A stretch of DNA of 14,521 nucleotides from an uncultured Phascolarctobacterium sp. (GCA_905207485.1 CAJLLL010000047.1:1-14521); one strand, 5' to 3'; numbered from the stretch's first letter, positions 8,094 to 14,521 are shown. Translations and numbers: made by a program. Notes: generated by a model not told the origin, from the letters alone.

Positions 8094-8912
8094 ATGTTAA
8101 TTGATTTACACACGCACAGTACGTTTTCCGATGGGCGTTATACGCCTTCACAGCTTGTTGCAATGGCGGCCGCGGCAGATATTAAACTTCTTGCCATTAC
8201 CGACCATGATTCTGTAAACGGGCTTGAAGAAGCGCTGAACGCCGCCAAAAGCGTACCCAATGCCCCGCAGATTGTAAAAGGCGTGGAGATGGGTTCGCAG
8301 GCCGGAGAGTACAGTGTTCACATTTTGGGATATAACATAGACATTCATAACCGCAACTTATTGGCTAAAATTGAAGAAATGCGCCATGCGCGGGAAACAC
8401 GTCTGCACAGAATGCTTGATAAAATTGCCGCACTTGGCTATCATATAACGGTGGAAGACTGCGACCCTAAAAACAGGGCAGTTGGCAGGCCGCATGTTGC
8501 TAAGGCGCTGGTTGCTGCCGGTTATTTCCAATCGGTAGATGAGGCGTTTGAAGTACTGCTTAAACGTGGACGCCCGGGTTATGAGCCGCAGCCCAAATTA
8601 TCGCCGGAAGAAGCGGTGCGCCTGCTGCATGAAGCGGGCGGCATTGCTGTATTGGCACATCCTGCGGAAATTGAAAATTTGCAGTTGGTAAATATGCTTT
8701 TAACAAATATAGCCTTTGACGGAATAGAAGTATATCATCCTAGTGCAGATGAGAAAATGCAGCAGTATTTTGCTCAGCTTGCGCAGGAAAAACAGCTTTA
8801 CATCAGCGGCGGCAGTGATTTTCACGGCGTTGAAGGGCGTTTTCCGGAGCAGCTTGGCGTATTTAAGGTTGATAGCAGCAAGACGAGTATTATTCAAACC
8901 ATGGTAAAATAA
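8094..8912 (+). CDS. PHP-domain phosphoesterase (TrpH/YciV-like)
   Basis: A 272-residue PHP (polymerase and histidinol phosphatase) protein. The metal ligands are visible in order: HTH (His6, His8), Asp13, TDHDS (Asp37, His38), Glu65, His76, GRPH (His134), LAHP (His189) and GSDFHG (Asp242, His244). The layout matches the YciV/RNase AM group, whose members act on 3',5'-nucleoside bisphosphates or 5' RNA ends; the precise substrate here is not proven. ATG 8094 gives the typical MLIDLHTHS beginning and has AAGGGA upstream inside pepA; the upstream in-frame ATG at 8076 lies within pepA and is less likely. Only one base separates it from the pepA stop. Confidence 0.88.
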   Translation: MLIDLHTHSTFSDGRYTPSQLVAMAAAADIKLLAITDHDSVNGLEEALNAAKSVPNAPQIVKGVEMGSQAGEYSVHILGYNIDIHNRNLLAKIEEMRHARETRLHRMLDKIAALGYHITVEDCDPKNRAVGRPHVAKALVAAGYFQSVDEAFEVLLKRGRPGYEPQPKLSPEEAVRLLHEAGGIAVLAHPAEIENLQLVNMLLTNIAFDGIEVYHPSADEKMQQYFAQLAQEKQLYISGGSDFHGVEGRFPEQLGVFKVDSSKTSIIQTMVK

Positions 8913-8936
8913 AAATAAAATGCCGGAGGAAGATTT

Positions 8937-9758
8937 ATGGAGGTTGTTGCATTTGTCGGGTCGAGCGGAACCGGCAAAAGCCACCGTGCAATAGGCGTGG
9001 CGCATAATAATAATTGTGATGCCATTATTGACGATGGGCTTTTAATTAAAGGCACAAAAATATTGGCAGGTACATCGGCAAAAAATGAAACCAACAGAAT
9101 ACAGGCTGTAAAAAGAGCGATTTTTACGGAGGACAAGCATGCGGATGATGTGCGCAGTGCGCTGGCTTCCGGCGGCATACACAGGCTTTTGATACTGGCT
9201 ACTTCCGATAACATGATACAGAAAATTGTTCTGCGGCTTGGCTTGCCGCAGCCGGAAAAAACGGTTTACATTCAGCAGATTGCCAGTAAGCAGGAGATGA
9301 AAAAGGCAAAACAAATGCGCCTTAAAGACGGCAAGCATATTGTACCGGTGCCGACTGTGGAGTTAAAGCCGCATTTTACCGGCTATTTTGCAGATTTGCC
9401 ATATAATCTTTTTTCCAAAGAGCGCAAGCACGCAGAACCAGACCGTTCCATTGTGCGGCCGGCATTCAGCTATTACGGCAAAATTTTTATTTCCGATTAT
9501 GCCATTCAGGATATTATAAATATTATTGCGCAGAAAATGCTTGGTATTGACAAAGTTAACAGCATCCGCGTAAGGCGGCGTACAAGCGATACCAAAGGCA
9601 TTGCCATTGCTGTAGAAGTAGTGCTGTTTTACGGCGTAAAAGTGTTTGAGGTAACAAAGGTTTTTCAAAATAAAATTAAGGAAAAAGTTGAGTACATGAC
9701 GGCGATGCAGGTAAAAACGGTTGATGTTTCTGTGCGCAGCCTTTCTGTACGCAAATAA
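8937..9758 (+). CDS. P-loop ATPase fused to an Asp23/Gls24-like domain
   Basis: A 273-residue protein in two parts. The N-terminal part starts with a hydrophobic strand and a clear Walker A motif GSSGTGKS (8-15). IIDDG (30-34) and LLILATSD (84-91) are candidates for the acidic Walker B position. The segment around 115-135 is rich in Lys and Gln. The C-terminal part (~175-268) has the Asp23/Gls24 alkaline-shock pattern: GKIFISDYAIQDIINIIAQK, then a V-EVVLFYGVKV strand, VFQNKIKEKVEYMTAMQV and a VDVSV end. Asp23 proteins sit at the membrane or respond to envelope stress; the ATPase half suggests an NTP-dependent role. No membrane segment is visible. GGAGGA (8925-8930) precedes the ATG by six bases. 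Function is unknown. Confidence 0.78.
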   Translation: MEVVAFVGSSGTGKSHRAIGVAHNNNCDAIIDDGLLIKGTKILAGTSAKNETNRIQAVKRAIFTEDKHADDVRSALASGGIHRLLILATSDNMIQKIVLRLGLPQPEKTVYIQQIASKQEMKKAKQMRLKDGKHIVPVPTVELKPHFTGYFADLPYNLFSKERKHAEPDRSIVRPAFSYYGKIFISDYAIQDIINIIAQKMLGIDKVNSIRVRRRTSDTKGIAIAVEVVLFYGVKVFEVTKVFQNKIKEKVEYMTAMQVKTVDVSVRSLSVRK

Positions 9759-9770
9759 GGAGGAATATTG

Positions 9771-10121
9771 ATGCTTGGTGAATCGCAGCGCAACAGCGTT
9801 ATATTTTCTGCTTATGCCAAACTGCCTTCCGGCATTACGGCTTACGAAGTACATAAGGTAATTGGTGTTGTGGTGGAAATTGATATGCACAGCGGCAAAA
9901 TTATGCAGGCGGAGTGTACTTTGGCAACTAAACTTGCCAGTGATTTCATTGCCAAAATGCTTGTTGGTTATAACATGAATGACGGCATGGAGGCGCTGAA
10001 TGCCCAAATTGAAAAACATTATCAGGCAAGCGCAAAAAAAGCAGTTCTTACAGCGGTGCGTATGCTTAATGATAAATTTATAAGTTACAAAAACGGAGAA
10101 GGTATTGATTATTACGATTGA
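9771..10121 (+). CDS. DUF3870-like protein
   Basis: A 116-residue soluble protein with the pattern of DUF3870: an initial IFSAYAKLPSGITAYEVHKV (11-30), then a GVVVEID strand, AECTLATKLASDFI (47-60) and a helical end (~72-100). No activity is established for this family. A strong AAGGAGGA (9757-9764) is spaced for the ATG at 9771; a TTG at 9768 is in frame but too close. It follows the ATPase-Asp23 gene by 12 bases and ends the gene set, with a large terminator directly after it. The repeated proximity of small regulatory-looking domains here hints at a shared stress or turnover role, which is inference. Confidence 0.75.
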   Translation: MLGESQRNSVIFSAYAKLPSGITAYEVHKVIGVVVEIDMHSGKIMQAECTLATKLASDFIAKMLVGYNMNDGMEALNAQIEKHYQASAKKAVLTAVRMLNDKFISYKNGEGIDYYD

Positions 10122-10124
10122 TTT

Positions 10125-10172
10125 AAAAAAATTAGCCCCTTGTGCGTGATTGCATGAGGGGTTAATTTTTTA
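10125..10172 (+). terminator. Strong intrinsic terminator, possibly bidirectional
   Basis: AATTAGCCCCT (10130-10140) pairs with AGGGGTTAATT (10157-10167; one G-U), extended inward by several more pairs, with A-rich sequence on the left and T-rich sequence on the right. It closes the gene set ending in the DUF3870 gene. The A and T flanks would let it work on both strands. Confidence 0.88.
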
Positions 10173-10183
10173 TGTAAACATAA
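10170..10183. promoter_or_regulatory. Palindromic operator candidate, left copy
   Basis: TTATGT-AA-ACATAA is a perfect 6-2-6 palindrome that overlaps the end of the preceding terminator. A second copy with 12 of 14 bases matching lies at 10257-10270, and the candidate promoter for the first AgcS gene lies between them. The binding protein is unknown. Confidence 0.45.
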
Positions 10184-10222
10184 TTCGCGTATTTTGCATA
10201 CAAGTATACTTTTTGTAAAGCC

Positions 10223-10251
10223 TTGCAAAGTTGGAGTTTGTTCTGTAAAAT
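10223..10251 (+). promoter_or_regulatory. Candidate promoter of the first AgcS gene
   Basis: TTGCAA (10223-10228) and TAAAAT (10246-10251) are separated by 17 bases. The transcript would start near 10258 and carry a leader of about 90 bases. The region is AT-rich, so a chance match is possible. A small inverted repeat ATAC-AA-GTAT lies just upstream (around 10198-10207). Confidence 0.45.
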
Positions 10252-10256
10252 AAAAA

Positions 10257-10270
10257 ATGTGTTTACATAA
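10257..10270. promoter_or_regulatory. Palindromic operator candidate, right copy
   Basis: ATGTGTTTACATAA matches the reverse complement of the left palindrome (10170-10183) at 12 of 14 positions; 11 of them (TGTTTACATAA) are a perfect run. It overlaps the expected transcription start of the promoter at 10223-10251, a position suited to repression. The two centres are 87 bases apart. Confidence 0.42.
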
Positions 10271-10350
10271 TAGTGCAAAAATTACAGTTTGTTTTCAGAA
10301 GTTGTTAATTTACGCATTGGTTATGATTCTATTACGGAAAGGAAGATTTT

Positions 10351-11703
10351 ATGCTGGAATTTTTGAATGAAGTTGATGCGTTTGTGTGGGGTCCGCCATT
10401 GTTGTGCCTTTTGGTAGGTACAGGCATTTGGCTTACAATCAGGCTTAATTTATTGCAGGTTTTACGTTTGCCGCTGGCTTTAAAATTAATTTTTAAAGCC
10501 AAGAACGATGGCCATGGCGATGTTGACAGTTTTAAGGCGTTGTGTACTGCGCTTGCGGCAACAGTTGGCACGGGCAATATCGTAGGTGTGGCAACGGCAA
10601 TTAAAGCCGGTGGCCCGGGTGCGCTGTTCTGGATGTGGATGGCTGCGTTTTTTGGCATGGCCACCAAATATGCTGAAGGCGTTTTGGCTGTTAAATACCG
10701 TACTATTGATGCTAACGGCAATATCGGCGGCGGCCCGATGTATTACATTGAAAAAGGCCTTGGCAGAAATTACCGCCCTCTGGCAATTTTCTTTGCTATT
10801 GCAGGCACCATTTGCGCCTGCTTCGGCAGCGGCACATTCGCACAGGTAAACTCCATTGTAGAAATTACCAACATTGGTGCAGGTATTCCCATTATATACA
10901 CCGCAATTGTGCTTACACTTCTTGTTGCTGTTATTACTCTTGGCGGTTTGCAGAGCATTGCCAAAGTTGCCGATAAAATTGTGCCTTTTATGGCAGTGCT
11001 TTATGTAGTAACAACTATGGGAATTTTATTTGCATTTCGCGATGCGCTCCCTGATGCCATTGCCATGGTTCTTCACGATGCCTTTACCGGAACTGCTGCA
11101 ACCGGCGGCTTCTTGGGCGCCAGCATGATGTTTGCAATGCGCAACGGTATTGCCCGCGGCTTGTTCTCTAATGAATCCGGTCTCGGCAGTGCGCCGATTG
11201 TTGCTGCAGCGGCTAAAACCAAATGGCCGGCAGAGCAGGGTTTGATTTCCATGACCGGTACTTTTATTGATACCATTATTATTTGTACAATGACCGGTTT
11301 GACGATTATTGTTTCCGGCGTATGGAGCGGTGATTTAAATGGAGCTGCCATGACGCAGAGCGCGTTTACAATGGTATTCCCTGTATTCGGCAATCTGCTT
11401 TTGATGATTGGCCTTGTACTGTTTGCGTTTACCACAATTTTAGGCTGGAACTATTACGGTGAACGCTGCATTGCTTATTTGTTTGGTGTAAAATCTATTA
11501 TTCCTTACCGTTTATTCTTTATTGCCATGGTTGCCTGTGGTGCATTTTTAAAACTGGAAGTAATTTGGGTTATTGCCGATATCGCCAACGGCTTAATGGC
11601 ATTGCCTAACCTTATTGCGCTGCTGTTGCTGACAGGCGTAATAGTTAAAGAAACAAAGCTGTATTTTAAACACCTTGATGAAAACAAGGAATATTTAAAA
11701 TAA
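10351..11703 (+). CDS. agcS: AgcS-type sodium:alanine/glycine symporter, first copy
   Basis: A 450-residue inner-membrane protein of the alanine-or-glycine:cation symporter family, importing alanine or glycine with sodium. Signature stretches are VGTGNIVGVATAIKAGGPGA (72-91), FWMWMAAFFGMATKYAE (93-109) and GGPMYYIEKGLG (127-138), followed by many hydrophobic segments consistent with about ten or eleven membrane helices. AAAGGAAG (10338-10345) precedes the ATG. It is a close paralog of the gene at 12058, with long identical stretches even at synonymous sites. Unlike that copy it has no riboswitch; its control region instead holds a pair of palindromes. No clear terminator follows, so some transcripts may run into the glycine riboswitch leader. 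Substrate choice is not readable from sequence. Confidence 0.92.
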   Translation: MLEFLNEVDAFVWGPPLLCLLVGTGIWLTIRLNLLQVLRLPLALKLIFKAKNDGHGDVDSFKALCTALAATVGTGNIVGVATAIKAGGPGALFWMWMAAFFGMATKYAEGVLAVKYRTIDANGNIGGGPMYYIEKGLGRNYRPLAIFFAIAGTICACFGSGTFAQVNSIVEITNIGAGIPIIYTAIVLTLLVAVITLGGLQSIAKVADKIVPFMAVLYVVTTMGILFAFRDALPDAIAMVLHDAFTGTAATGGFLGASMMFAMRNGIARGLFSNESGLGSAPIVAAAAKTKWPAEQGLISMTGTFIDTIIICTMTGLTIIVSGVWSGDLNGAAMTQSAFTMVFPVFGNLLLMIGLVLFAFTTILGWNYYGERCIAYLFGVKSIIPYRLFFIAMVACGAFLKLEVIWVIADIANGLMALPNLIALLLLTGVIVKETKLYFKHLDENKEYLK

Positions 11704-11731
11704 ACAAATGTAAAAATTTTTAACAAAATGC

Positions 11732-11759
11732 TTGCATTTGCTGTATTTTGTGTTACAAT
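11732..11759 (+). promoter_or_regulatory. Promoter of the glycine riboswitch transcript
   Basis: TTGCAT (11732-11737) and TACAAT (11754-11759) lie 16 bases apart, about 15 bases before the first part of the glycine riboswitch. This would start the leader of the second AgcS gene independently of the first. Confidence 0.65.
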
Positions 11760-11774
11760 AAATAGAAATGAATA

Positions 11775-11950
11775 TCGCTGTGGATGAAACATGCGGGAGA
11801 AGAAAATTTTTTCTACCGAAGGAGTAAACTCTCAGGTGCCGGCTTGCCGGTGGGAACCGTATGTGGACACATCTCTGGAGAATCCCATTAAAGGGTGCCG
11901 AAGGTGCACGGGGCAAAACCCCTAATCTCTCAGGCCAAAGGACAGAGCTT
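11775..11950 (+). promoter_or_regulatory. Tandem glycine riboswitch
   Basis: Two glycine aptamers follow each other. The first (to about 11880) contains GCGGGAGA, CCGAAGGAGTAAACTCTCAGG and closes with CTCTGGAGA. The second (from about 11881) contains GGGTGCCGAAGGTGC, GGGGCAAAACCCC and ends with TCTCAGG-CCAAAGGACAGAG. CCGAAGG, CTCAGG and AAAGGACAGAG are hallmarks of this family. The gene controlled is an AgcS alanine/glycine transporter, so glycine should reduce its expression through the terminator at 11994-12027. That direction is inferred from the position of the terminator and from known transporter-linked examples. Confidence 0.93.
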
Positions 11951-11993
11951 TAAGCGTAACTGCTTTATTCAGTTATTTATTACGCTTATGTTG

Positions 11994-12027
11994 CCGCCGG
12001 ATTTTGGGATTGAGTCCGGCGGTTTTT
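11994..12027 (+). terminator. Expression-platform terminator of the glycine riboswitch
   Basis: CCGCCGGA (11994-12001) pairs perfectly with TCCGGCGG (12015-12022) and is followed by TTTTT (12023-12027), only 30 bases before the AgcS start. A separate 9-bp perfect hairpin (TAAGCGTAA 11951-11959 with TTACGCTTA 11980-11988) sits between aptamer and terminator. Confidence 0.9.
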
Positions 12028-12057
12028 AATTTATCATTTTAGAAAGAGGGAAGGAAT

Positions 12058-13431
12058 ATGTTTGACAATCCGGAAATACTTGCGTTATTGAACGACATCG
12101 ACAGTTTTGTATGGGGGCCGCCGCTTTTGGTGCTTTTGGTTGGCACCGGTATCTGGCTTACCATTCGTTTGAAACTTTTGCAGGTTTTTAAACTTGGCGA
12201 TGCCTTAAAACTTATCTTTTTTGCCAAAAATGACGGCCACGGCGATGTAAACAGCTTTAAAGCATTGTGTACAGCGCTTGCTGCTACCGTTGGTACGGGC
12301 AATATCGTAGGCGTGGCAACGGCAATTAAGGCAGGCGGTCCGGGCGCATTGTTCTGGATGTGGCTTGCAGCGTTTTTTGGTATGGCTACCAAATATGCTG
12401 AATGTTTGCTGGCTGTTAAATACCGTACCGTTGATGGCAATGGCAATATTTCCGGCGGTCCGATGTATTATATTGAAAAAGGCATGGGCAAAAAATATAA
12501 ACCGCTGGCAATTTTGTTTGCGGCTTTCGGCATTTTGTGTGCGTACTTCGGCATCGGCACATTTGCGCAGGTAAATTCTATTGTAGAAATTACTCAGATT
12601 ACCGCAGGTATTCCGGTAACTTATACCGGCATTGTTATAACCGTGCTTGTTGCTGTTATTACTATCGGCGGCTTGCAGAGCATTGCTAATGTTGCTTCTA
12701 AAATAGTTCCTTTCATGGCAGTTTTATATCTGCTTACAACAGTAGGCATTTTAATCACTTTTGCTGACCAGCTTCCGGCAGCTTTTGCCAGCGTTTTAAA
12801 CGATGCGTTTACCGGTACTGCCGCAACCGGCGGTTTCCTTGGTGCAAGCGTAATGATGGCAATGCGCAACGGCGTAGCACGCGGCGTATTTTCAAATGAA
12901 TCCGGTCTCGGCAGTGCGCCAATTGTAGCGGCAGCGGCTAAAACCAAATGGCCTGCTGAACAGGGGCTTGTTTCCATGACCGGTACTTTTATTGATACCA
13001 TTATTATTTGTACTCTTACCGGTTTAACATTGATTGTAACCGGTGTTTGGAAAGGCGACCTTAACGGCGCTGCAATGACTGAACAGGCATTTTCCATGGG
13101 CCTGCCCGGTTTTGGCAGCTTACTTTTGCTGGTTGGTTTGGTGCTGTTTGCCTTTACCACAATTTTAGGCTGGAACTATTACGGCGAACGCTGCGTGGAG
13201 TATTTAATCGGCGTTAAAGCTATTTTGCCTTACCGCATTATCTTTATTATTCTTGTTGCCTGCGGCCCGTTCTTAAAACTGGAAGCAATTTGGATTTTGG
13301 CGGATATTGTAAACGGTTTAATGGCAATACCGAACTTAATTGCGTTGCTTGCGCTGAGCGGAGTTGTTGTTGCTGAAACCAAACTTTATCAGCAGCATTT
13401 AAAAGAAATAAAAGAAAATGAAAATGCTTGA
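12058..13431 (+). CDS. agcS: AgcS-type sodium:alanine/glycine symporter, second copy, riboswitch controlled
   Basis: A 457-residue membrane symporter of the same family as the preceding gene, with VGTGNIVGVATAIKAGGPGA (78-97) and GGPMYYIEKG (133-142). It has a slightly longer N-terminus. Runs of 43 and 32 identical bases (12971-13013 and 13153-13184) match the first copy, so the pair arose by duplication with later similarity or gene conversion. GAGGG at 12046-12050 serves as ribosome binding site for ATG 12058. The glycine riboswitch in its leader argues that glycine is a physiological substrate or signal. Its TGA stop lies inside the -35 box of the tRNA promoter. Confidence 0.93.
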   Translation: MFDNPEILALLNDIDSFVWGPPLLVLLVGTGIWLTIRLKLLQVFKLGDALKLIFFAKNDGHGDVNSFKALCTALAATVGTGNIVGVATAIKAGGPGALFWMWLAAFFGMATKYAECLLAVKYRTVDGNGNISGGPMYYIEKGMGKKYKPLAILFAAFGILCAYFGIGTFAQVNSIVEITQITAGIPVTYTGIVITVLVAVITIGGLQSIANVASKIVPFMAVLYLLTTVGILITFADQLPAAFASVLNDAFTGTAATGGFLGASVMMAMRNGVARGVFSNESGLGSAPIVAAAAKTKWPAEQGLVSMTGTFIDTIIICTLTGLTLIVTGVWKGDLNGAAMTEQAFSMGLPGFGSLLLLVGLVLFAFTTILGWNYYGERCVEYLIGVKAILPYRIIFIILVACGPFLKLEAIWILADIVNGLMAIPNLIALLALSGVVVAETKLYQQHLKEIKENENA

Positions 13432-13456
13432 CTTTTAAGTTTTTAAAAGGTATAAT
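13428..13456 (+). promoter_or_regulatory. Promoter of the tRNA cluster
   Basis: TTGACT (13428-13433) and TATAAT (13451-13456) lie exactly 17 bases apart, just before the first tRNA. The -35 box contains the TGA stop codon of the preceding symporter gene (13429-13431). Confidence 0.85.
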
Positions 13457-13468
13457 ATACGTTGTGTT

Positions 13469-13545
13469 CGGGGCGTGGCTCAGCTTGGTAGAGCACCTGT
13501 CTTGGGAACAGGGGGTCGCAGGTTCGAATCCTGCCGCTCCGACCA
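13469..13545 (+). tRNA. tRNA-Pro (anticodon TGG)
   Basis: 77 bases with acceptor stem CGGGGCG/CGCTCCG, D-loop GCTCAGCTTGGTAGAGC, anticodon stem CTGT/ACAG and loop CTTGGGA with anticodon TGG at 13503-13505, T-arm GGTTCGAATCC, and an encoded ACCA end. Confidence 0.96.
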
Positions 13546-13560
13546 GGAAAAGTTAATATT

Positions 13561-13634
13561 GCGGGTGTAGTTTAGTGGTAAAACCTCAGCCTTCCAAGCT
13601 GATGTTGTGGGTTCGATTCCCATCGCCCGCTCCA
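13561..13634 (+). tRNA. tRNA-Gly (anticodon TCC)
   Basis: 74 bases with acceptor GCGGGTG/CGCCCGC (one G-U), D-loop AGTTTAGTGGTAAAAC, anticodon loop CTTCCAA with TCC at 13593-13595, T-arm GGGTTCGATTCCC and encoded CCA. It lies 15 bases after tRNA-Pro. Confidence 0.96.
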
Positions 13635-13638
13635 AAAC

Positions 13639-13715
<77 letters not shown>

Positions 13716-13723
13716 GTATTTAT

Positions 13724-13756
13724 GCAGGTTTTCAAAATTGAAAACCTGCTTTTTTG
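13724..13756 (+). terminator. Terminator of the tRNA cluster
   Basis: GCAGGTTTTC (13724-13733) pairs perfectly with GAAAACCTGC (13740-13749) around a six-base loop, followed by TTTTTT (13750-13755). It lies eight bases after the last tRNA. Confidence 0.92.
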
Positions 13757-13777
13757 TGTATAAATTAATACTGTGCT

Positions 13778-14426
13778 TTATACATTGATGTTATAGTTTA
13801 GCCTGTTCAAAATATCATTATTATAACTGATACTTTTCTTTAAATCATAATAATGTTTTAATCTAAGCCTTCCTTTATCTAACACATAATTTGTTAGTAA
13901 AACTGCGCATAGCCCACAATCCAAAAACTTGTAAGCTCGGTAAAAGCACTTTCTGTTAATATACGCAAGCCATGAAGAAAAAGACCTTGCACCAAATTCT
14001 TTACCTTTTTGATATGCTGTTAACCAGCTTTTTTATTTACTGAATAACCTATAATTAAAAATGGTATAACAGAAGATATCCAGTCCATCTTAAAATCGAC
14101 AGAATCTAAACTTTCGTTAACAACAGAAGTTAATTCGTCATTTGAAATACCAGAATTAATAACGTGCTCAGCCATACCGTTTAATAATAATTGATTATAT
14201 ACTTCTTCGGTAGTAATAATATCAATATTTGGATATTTAATTAAAGCATCATTTACAAAGCAACAGATTCCGTGGCTTTTAACTGTAAAGTATCTGCTGT
14301 ATTGCCAAATTTATCTGTTATTTGAAAATCCCAACCCTGATTAGTAGCAGATTCTGCCAGTTTAGCTGTATAACCTTCGGGAAGATTGCCGTTATTTAAA
14401 TATTCAATATATCTCGATTCAAAAAG
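13778..14426 (-). pseudogene. Frameshifted gene of an unrecognised, possibly membrane-anchored protein
   Basis: Reading the - strand from 14426, the frame gives YIEYLNNGNLPEGYTAKLAE, then WDFQITDKFGN and LQLKATESV, stopping at 14253-14255. A one-base step continues it as VNDALIKYPNIDIITTEEV through a hydrophobic stretch (WISSVIPFLIIGYSV) to a stop at 14020-14022. Another one-base step continues as LTAYQKGKEFGARSFSSWL to a final stop at 13778-13780. The joined product is about 215 residues. Both breaks fit loss of one base. The WDFQI-D--G and LQLKAT pattern resembles a family of uncharacterised proteins I cannot name with confidence. The DNA is AT-rich, unlike the intact genes. Confidence 0.6.
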
Positions 14427-14519
14427 TTTATCTTTTATAGCATTAATAAGCTGGTTAGTAAAATTTTCAGAAGTAACATATAAAATATTTGCCTTTTTAT
14501 TTTGAATTTTAAAGGAAGT
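14427..14519 (-). pseudogene. Short DnaA-like fragment joined to the pseudogene
   Basis: In the same - strand frame as the first part of the neighbouring pseudogene, 31 residues include NILYVTSENFTNQLINAIKD. This closely resembles the stretch after Walker A in DnaA, which usually reads like 'VLYVSSE-FTNELINAIRD'. The similarity stops right after INAIKD, where DnaA would go on to its Walker B region; unrelated sequence follows instead. The window ends here, so it is unclear whether more of a dnaA-like gene lies outside. The match is judged by eye. Confidence 0.42.
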
Positions 14520-14521
14520 TC

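Noticed and set aside
7375..8163. 262-codon - strand frame opposite pepA and the PHP gene
   Set aside because: It spans two well-supported + strand genes, lacks a plausible ribosome binding site and shows no family features.
10198..10207. ATAC-AA-GTAT inverted repeat as a GntR-type operator
   Set aside because: The arms are only four bases and the region is AT-rich, so a chance occurrence is likely.
11704..11731. Terminator after the first AgcS gene
   Set aside because: Only weak AT-only inverted repeats are present, with no GC-rich stem or T-tract placed after a stem.

Overview
The window looks like part of the chromosome of a Firmicute, most likely a diderm Negativicute of the Phascolarctobacterium/Acidaminococcus type. 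That placement is an inference from gene families, codon use and riboswitch types; no rRNA or other decisive marker is present. The central 13 kb is compact, intact and almost entirely on the + strand. Both ends are AT-rich and eroded.

Layout: (1) 1-540 holds remnants of two small unrecognised genes. (2) 539-5228 is a complete lysine/diaminopimelate unit: a consensus promoter, a lysine riboswitch (L-box), an intrinsic terminator, then dapB, asd, lysC, dapA and a small cysteine-rich CGGC-domain gene, closed by a terminator. These enzymes take aspartate to tetrahydrodipicolinate, so lysine can shut off the pathway at the RNA level. (3) 5291-10172 is a second tightly packed set: a secreted SH3-NlpC/P60 protein whose catalytic Cys and His are replaced, leucyl aminopeptidase PepA, a PHP-domain phosphoesterase, a P-loop ATPase joined to an Asp23/Gls24 domain, and a DUF3870 protein, closed by a strong hairpin. 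(4) 10170-13431 holds two near-identical AgcS sodium:alanine/glycine symporter genes with different control. The first has a promoter bracketed by two copies of a 14-bp palindrome. The second has a tandem glycine riboswitch followed by a terminator. (5) 13428-13756 is a tRNA Pro-Gly-Arg cluster with its own promoter and terminator. (6) 13778-14521 carries, on the - strand, a frameshifted membrane-protein-like gene joined to a short DnaA-like fragment.

Functionally, the window combines amino-acid synthesis (lysine/DAP, also a peptidoglycan precursor), envelope functions (NlpC/P60-like, Asp23-like), peptide turnover (PepA) and amino-acid uptake (AgcS), with two amino-acid-sensing riboswitches. 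The points most worth a second look are the predicted NlpC/P60 pseudoenzyme, the ATPase-Asp23 fusion, the paired palindromes, the split regulation of the AgcS paralogs, the CGGC gene inside the lysine operon, and the chimeric DnaA-like pseudogene.
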